Of a stretch of 7,638 nucleotides of DNA, positions 5,624-7,638 are shown one piece after another. This DNA comes from Candidatus Aminicenantota bacterium (GTDB lineage: Bacteria > Acidobacteriota > Aminicenantia > Aminicenantales > Aminicenantaceae). The position numbers and the translations under genes were made by a program. The notes beneath the pieces are model-generated. The model had not been told where the DNA came from. It did no database searches and saw only the letters and a program-made list of their open reading frames with translations. Position 1 is the stretch's first letter, and each line of letters begins with the position of its first letter. The stretch is from positions 1 through 7,638 of the forward strand of contig WTAW01000207.1 of NCBI GenBank assembly GCA_013139435.1. Direction: 5' to 3'.

Positions 5624-7243
5624 TTGCCATCAGATAGTGACGATCAAAAAAACGAAATCCATCAGCTGATATCCAAGGGAAGAAAGCAAGGATATTTGCT
5701 GTTCGCGGAAATCGACAAAACTTTCCGGGATGACTCTGCTAGTCAACAAGTTTTTGATGAATTTCTCAACTCGATGGATGACTATGGAATTAAAATCCTC
5801 GATAAGAAGAGGGAAGTCGTCCCCAAAAGAAGAAAAAGTAATATCGTTTCCCTCGAGGGACTGGAGCGCACAACCGACCCTGTGAAGCTCTACCTCAGGG
5901 AGATGGGCAACATTTCTCTCTTGACCCGGGAGGGAGAAATCGCCATTGCAAAAGAGATAGAGAGGGGAGAAAAAGCCATAATCAAAGCTCTGTCAAAAAC
6001 ACGGCTTGTACTCAACGAAGTTCTCTCTCTCGAGGACAGAGTGGACGAAGACCCGGATGTCCTACAAGAGATGTTTGACTTTACCGAAGAAGATCTTTCC
6101 GAAGGAAAATATGAGATCAAGAAAAAAAGGATCCTGGATAAGGTCAAGGAAATCCGTGAAATCAGCGGCGAACTGGAAAAAATACCCAATCTAAAAAAAT
6201 ATACTCTCGCGAGAGGACGATATATCGTTGAAATCAGCCGGCTCATCCGAGAGCTCAACATCCGCCCCCTCCACCGGGAGATCATCATCGCAGAGCTCCG
6301 AAATAGACTGAAGATCATCAATGAGTTGGAGGAAGCTAGAGAGGACTTAAATGTCTCAATGAGCCACACCAGAAGCATCAAGAAAGAGGCGGAATACAAG
6401 AAAAAGATCAATGAGATTAACAAGATCATGCGGAGCTATCAAAAGGAGATCGCTCTCGATTCTCAAGGATTACGAAGAACTCTGCGGTCCATAACCGCTG
6501 GCAAAAAAATCAGCGATCAGGCGAAAAAAGAGCTTGTTGCCGCAAACCTCAGGCTGGTGGTGTCGATTGCCAAAAAATACAGTAACCGTGGACTCCAATT
6601 TCTCGATTTGATCCAAGAAGGAAACATGGGCCTGATGAAGGCCGTGGACAAATTCGAATACCGCAGAGGATATAAGTTTTCTACGTATGCCACATGGTGG
6701 ATACGACAGGCCATTACCCGAGCCATCGCCGACCAAGCCAGAACGATCCGGATCCCGGTGCACATGATCGAAACCATCAATAAACTGATCCGCGTTTCAC
6801 GAAGTCTTGTCCAGGAGATCGGACGTGAGCCGACCTCTGAGGAGATCTCGAAGAAAATGGATATGCCGATCATCAAGGTCAGGAAGATCATCAAGATCGC
6901 TCAAGAGCCGATATCCCTCGAGACTCCCATCGGTGAAGAGGAAGATAGCCATCTGGGCGATTTCATCGAAGATAAGATCATGCCCTCCCCTCCTGATACG
7001 ATCATCCACATCAACCTCAGAGAACAGATCGAGGAAGCCCTGAAAACCCTGACAGAAAGGGAGGCAAAGGTCCTGAAAATGAGGTTTGGCTTGGGTGACG
7101 GCAACGAACATACCCTTGAAGAAGTTGGACAACAATTCAAAGTCACTCGTGAAAGAATCCGGCAGATCGAAGCCAAGGCACTGAGAAAACTCAAGCATCC
7201 AAGCAGAAGCCGAAAACTCAAATCCTTCACCAACGATGAATAA
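5624..7243 (+). CDS. rpoD: Primary RNA polymerase sigma factor RpoD (sigma-70)
   Basis: The housekeeping sigma factor directs RNA polymerase to -35/-10 promoters. The 539-residue protein shows a short region 1.1 (about 8-60, EIHQLISKGRKQGYLLFAEI), region 1.2 (84-117, DPVKLYLREMGNISLLTREGE) and a charged non-conserved region (about 118-295). Region 2 (about 307-380) carries AANLRLVVSIAKKY, DLIQEGNMGLMKAVDKF and YKFSTYATWWIRQAITRAI, which melt and read the -10. Region 3 spans about 381-455. Region 4 (about 463-530) has LTEREAKVLKMRFGL and the -35-binding helix-turn-helix TLEEVGQQFKVTRERIRQIE. A region 1.1 and a long non-conserved region mark it as a group 1 sigma factor rather than a stress paralogue. 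The start is TTG with a good Shine-Dalgarno. Its stop codon lies inside TGAATAATCCA, a copy of the element terminus. Confidence 0.98.
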   Translation: MPSDSDDQKNEIHQLISKGRKQGYLLFAEIDKTFRDDSASQQVFDEFLNSMDDYGIKILDKKREVVPKRRKSNIVSLEGLERTTDPVKLYLREMGNISLLTREGEIAIAKEIERGEKAIIKALSKTRLVLNEVLSLEDRVDEDPDVLQEMFDFTEEDLSEGKYEIKKKRILDKVKEIREISGELEKIPNLKKYTLARGRYIVEISRLIRELNIRPLHREIIIAELRNRLKIINELEEAREDLNVSMSHTRSIKKEAEYKKKINEINKIMRSYQKEIALDSQGLRRTLRSITAGKKISDQAKKELVAANLRLVVSIAKKYSNRGLQFLDLIQEGNMGLMKAVDKFEYRRGYKFSTYATWWIRQAITRAIADQARTIRIPVHMIETINKLIRVSRSLVQEIGREPTSEEISKKMDMPIIKVRKIIKIAQEPISLETPIGEEEDSHLGDFIEDKIMPSPPDTIIHINLREQIEEALKTLTEREAKVLKMRFGLGDGNEHTLEEVGQQFKVTRERIRQIEAKALRKLKHPSRSRKLKSFTNDE

Positions 7244-7267
7244 TCCAGGTGGAAGATGGATTATTCA
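7237..7267. repeat. Perfect inverted repeat at the rpoD stop and element B left end
   Basis: TGAATAATCCA (7237-7247) and TGGATTATTCA (7257-7267) are perfect 11-bp inverted repeats with a 9-nt loop. The right arm is the left terminus of element B; the left arm is an extra copy of the right terminus and contains the rpoD TAA. The hairpin is AT-rich and no T-run follows, so it is not a typical terminator. Confidence 0.7.
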
Positions 7268-7508
7268 CGAGTCGAGATTGCTGCAAAGGCGAGGCAGTGG
7301 CCCACGAAGCTGTAGTGAACTACTACGAATGAGCTACAATGAAGCCGATGCTGTGAGATCGGTTCGCCCGTAGGGTAAAAAATTTCAATGATAAGGAAAT
7401 GATAATATTCCGAAGAAAGGGAAAGCCTTAAATTCATGAATGTCTATAGTTAATAGTTTCTGATAGAAAAAAGTAAATATGGCATTGAAATATTTTATGA
7501 ATAATCCA
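7257..7508. repeat. Element B: inverted-terminus non-coding repeat between rpoD and tRNA
   Basis: A 252-bp non-coding relative of element A in the same orientation. Its termini TGGATTATTCA (7257-7267) and TGAATAATCCA (7498-7508) are perfect inverted repeats. The left domain (7257-7380) aligns with element A over the first 20 bases, GCGAGGCA (7289), CGAAGCTGTAGT (7305) and 7341-7380, and lacks about 16 bp present in A. TAAAA (7376-7380) and ATTTCAATG (7382-7390) pair with CATTGAAAT (7483-7491) and TTTTA (7493-7497). The enclosed 92-nt loop shares no clear sequence with that of A. GA flanks both ends. Together with the tRNA promoter it fills the gap between rpoD and the tRNA. Confidence 0.75.
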
Positions 7509-7513
7509 GAAAA

Positions 7514-7542
7514 TTGACTTGAAATATAAGATTTGATATAAG
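7514..7542 (+). promoter_or_regulatory. Sigma-70 promoter of the tRNA
   Basis: TTGACT (7514-7519) and TATAAG (7537-7542) are separated by 17 bp. Transcription would start near 7549, only a few bases before the mature tRNA 5' end at 7552. It lies 5 bp after the right end of element B. Confidence 0.7.
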
Positions 7543-7551
7543 TGCAGTGCA

Positions 7552-7623
7552 GGGCCTATAGCTCAGCGGTAGAGCCACCGGCTCATAACCGGTTAGTCCC
7601 AGGTTCGAATCCTGGTAGGCCCA
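7552..7623 (+). tRNA. tRNA with CAT anticodon, probably tRNA-Ile2 (k2C)
   Basis: A complete cloverleaf is visible. The acceptor stem GGGCCTA (7552-7558) pairs with TAGGCCC (7616-7622). The D arm GCTC/GAGC has a short 7-nt loop. The anticodon stem ACCGG/CCGGT encloses CTCATAA, with CAT at 7584-7586. The variable loop is TAGTC, and the T arm CCAGG/CCTGG encloses TTCGAAT. The discriminator is A and CCA is not encoded. G1-C72 pairing and the lack of a GGG/CCC anticodon stem exclude the initiator tRNA. C4-G69 and C5-G68 are features that the lysidine synthetase TilS recognises in E. coli tRNA-Ile2, and they differ from elongator tRNA-Met, so Ile2 (reading AUA after lysidine modification) is favoured; elongator Met remains possible. 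Confidence 0.93.
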
Positions 7624-7638
7624 CTTTTACCAGAGGAA

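Noticed and set aside
5890..6429. 179-codon minus-strand frame opposite rpoD
   Set aside because: It is antisense to conserved sigma-70 coding sequence, has serine/arginine-biased composition and no family resemblance.
7237..7267. Perfect inverted repeat as an rpoD intrinsic terminator
   Set aside because: The stem is AT-rich and is not followed by a T-run; its arms are explained by the element termini.

Overview
The window reads as a moderate-GC bacterial chromosome, most consistent with a Gram-negative of the Desulfobacterota (deltaproteobacterial) type. The reasons are a GspG-like pseudopilin, a lipoprotein signal, a primase next to the primary sigma factor, and a CAU-anticodon tRNA directly after rpoD, an order I recall from that group. 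The taxonomic call is inference; no marker here fixes it. All genes lie on the + strand.

Left part (1-3517): a pseudopilin truncated at its 5' end is followed 14 bp later by a 698-residue membrane HD-GYP protein (sensor region, HAMP, GAF-like region, HD-GYP), a likely cyclic-di-GMP phosphodiesterase. Next come a possible 25-codon small ORF whose stop overlaps the following start (ATGA), a small predicted lipoprotein of unknown function, and a 113-residue membrane-anchored helical protein of unknown function. The last gene has a long hairpin directly before its Shine-Dalgarno sequence.

Right part (3518-7638): dnaG and rpoD form a two-gene 'macromolecular synthesis' unit without rpsU. It is preceded by a textbook sigma-70 promoter (TTGACA-17-TATATT) that contains a perfect 6-8-6 inverted repeat. 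After rpoD comes a tRNA with anticodon CAT, probably tRNA-Ile2, which has its own promoter (TTGACT-17-TATAAG).

The most unusual signal is a pair of related non-coding elements, A (3531-3752) and B (7257-7508), one on each side of dnaG-rpoD and in the same orientation. Each is bounded by 11-bp inverted termini (TGGATTATTCA / TGAATAATYCA). Each has a conserved left domain of about 124-140 bp and an AT-rich variable segment closed by a long stem. The 9-bp core of that stem has a different sequence in each copy but is fully complementary in both, so the pairing is kept while the sequence changes. Each element ends 5-9 bp before the -35 box of a good promoter (dnaG in A, the tRNA in B). A third copy of the terminus overlaps the rpoD stop codon. 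These could be small non-autonomous mobile elements, structured RNAs, or both.
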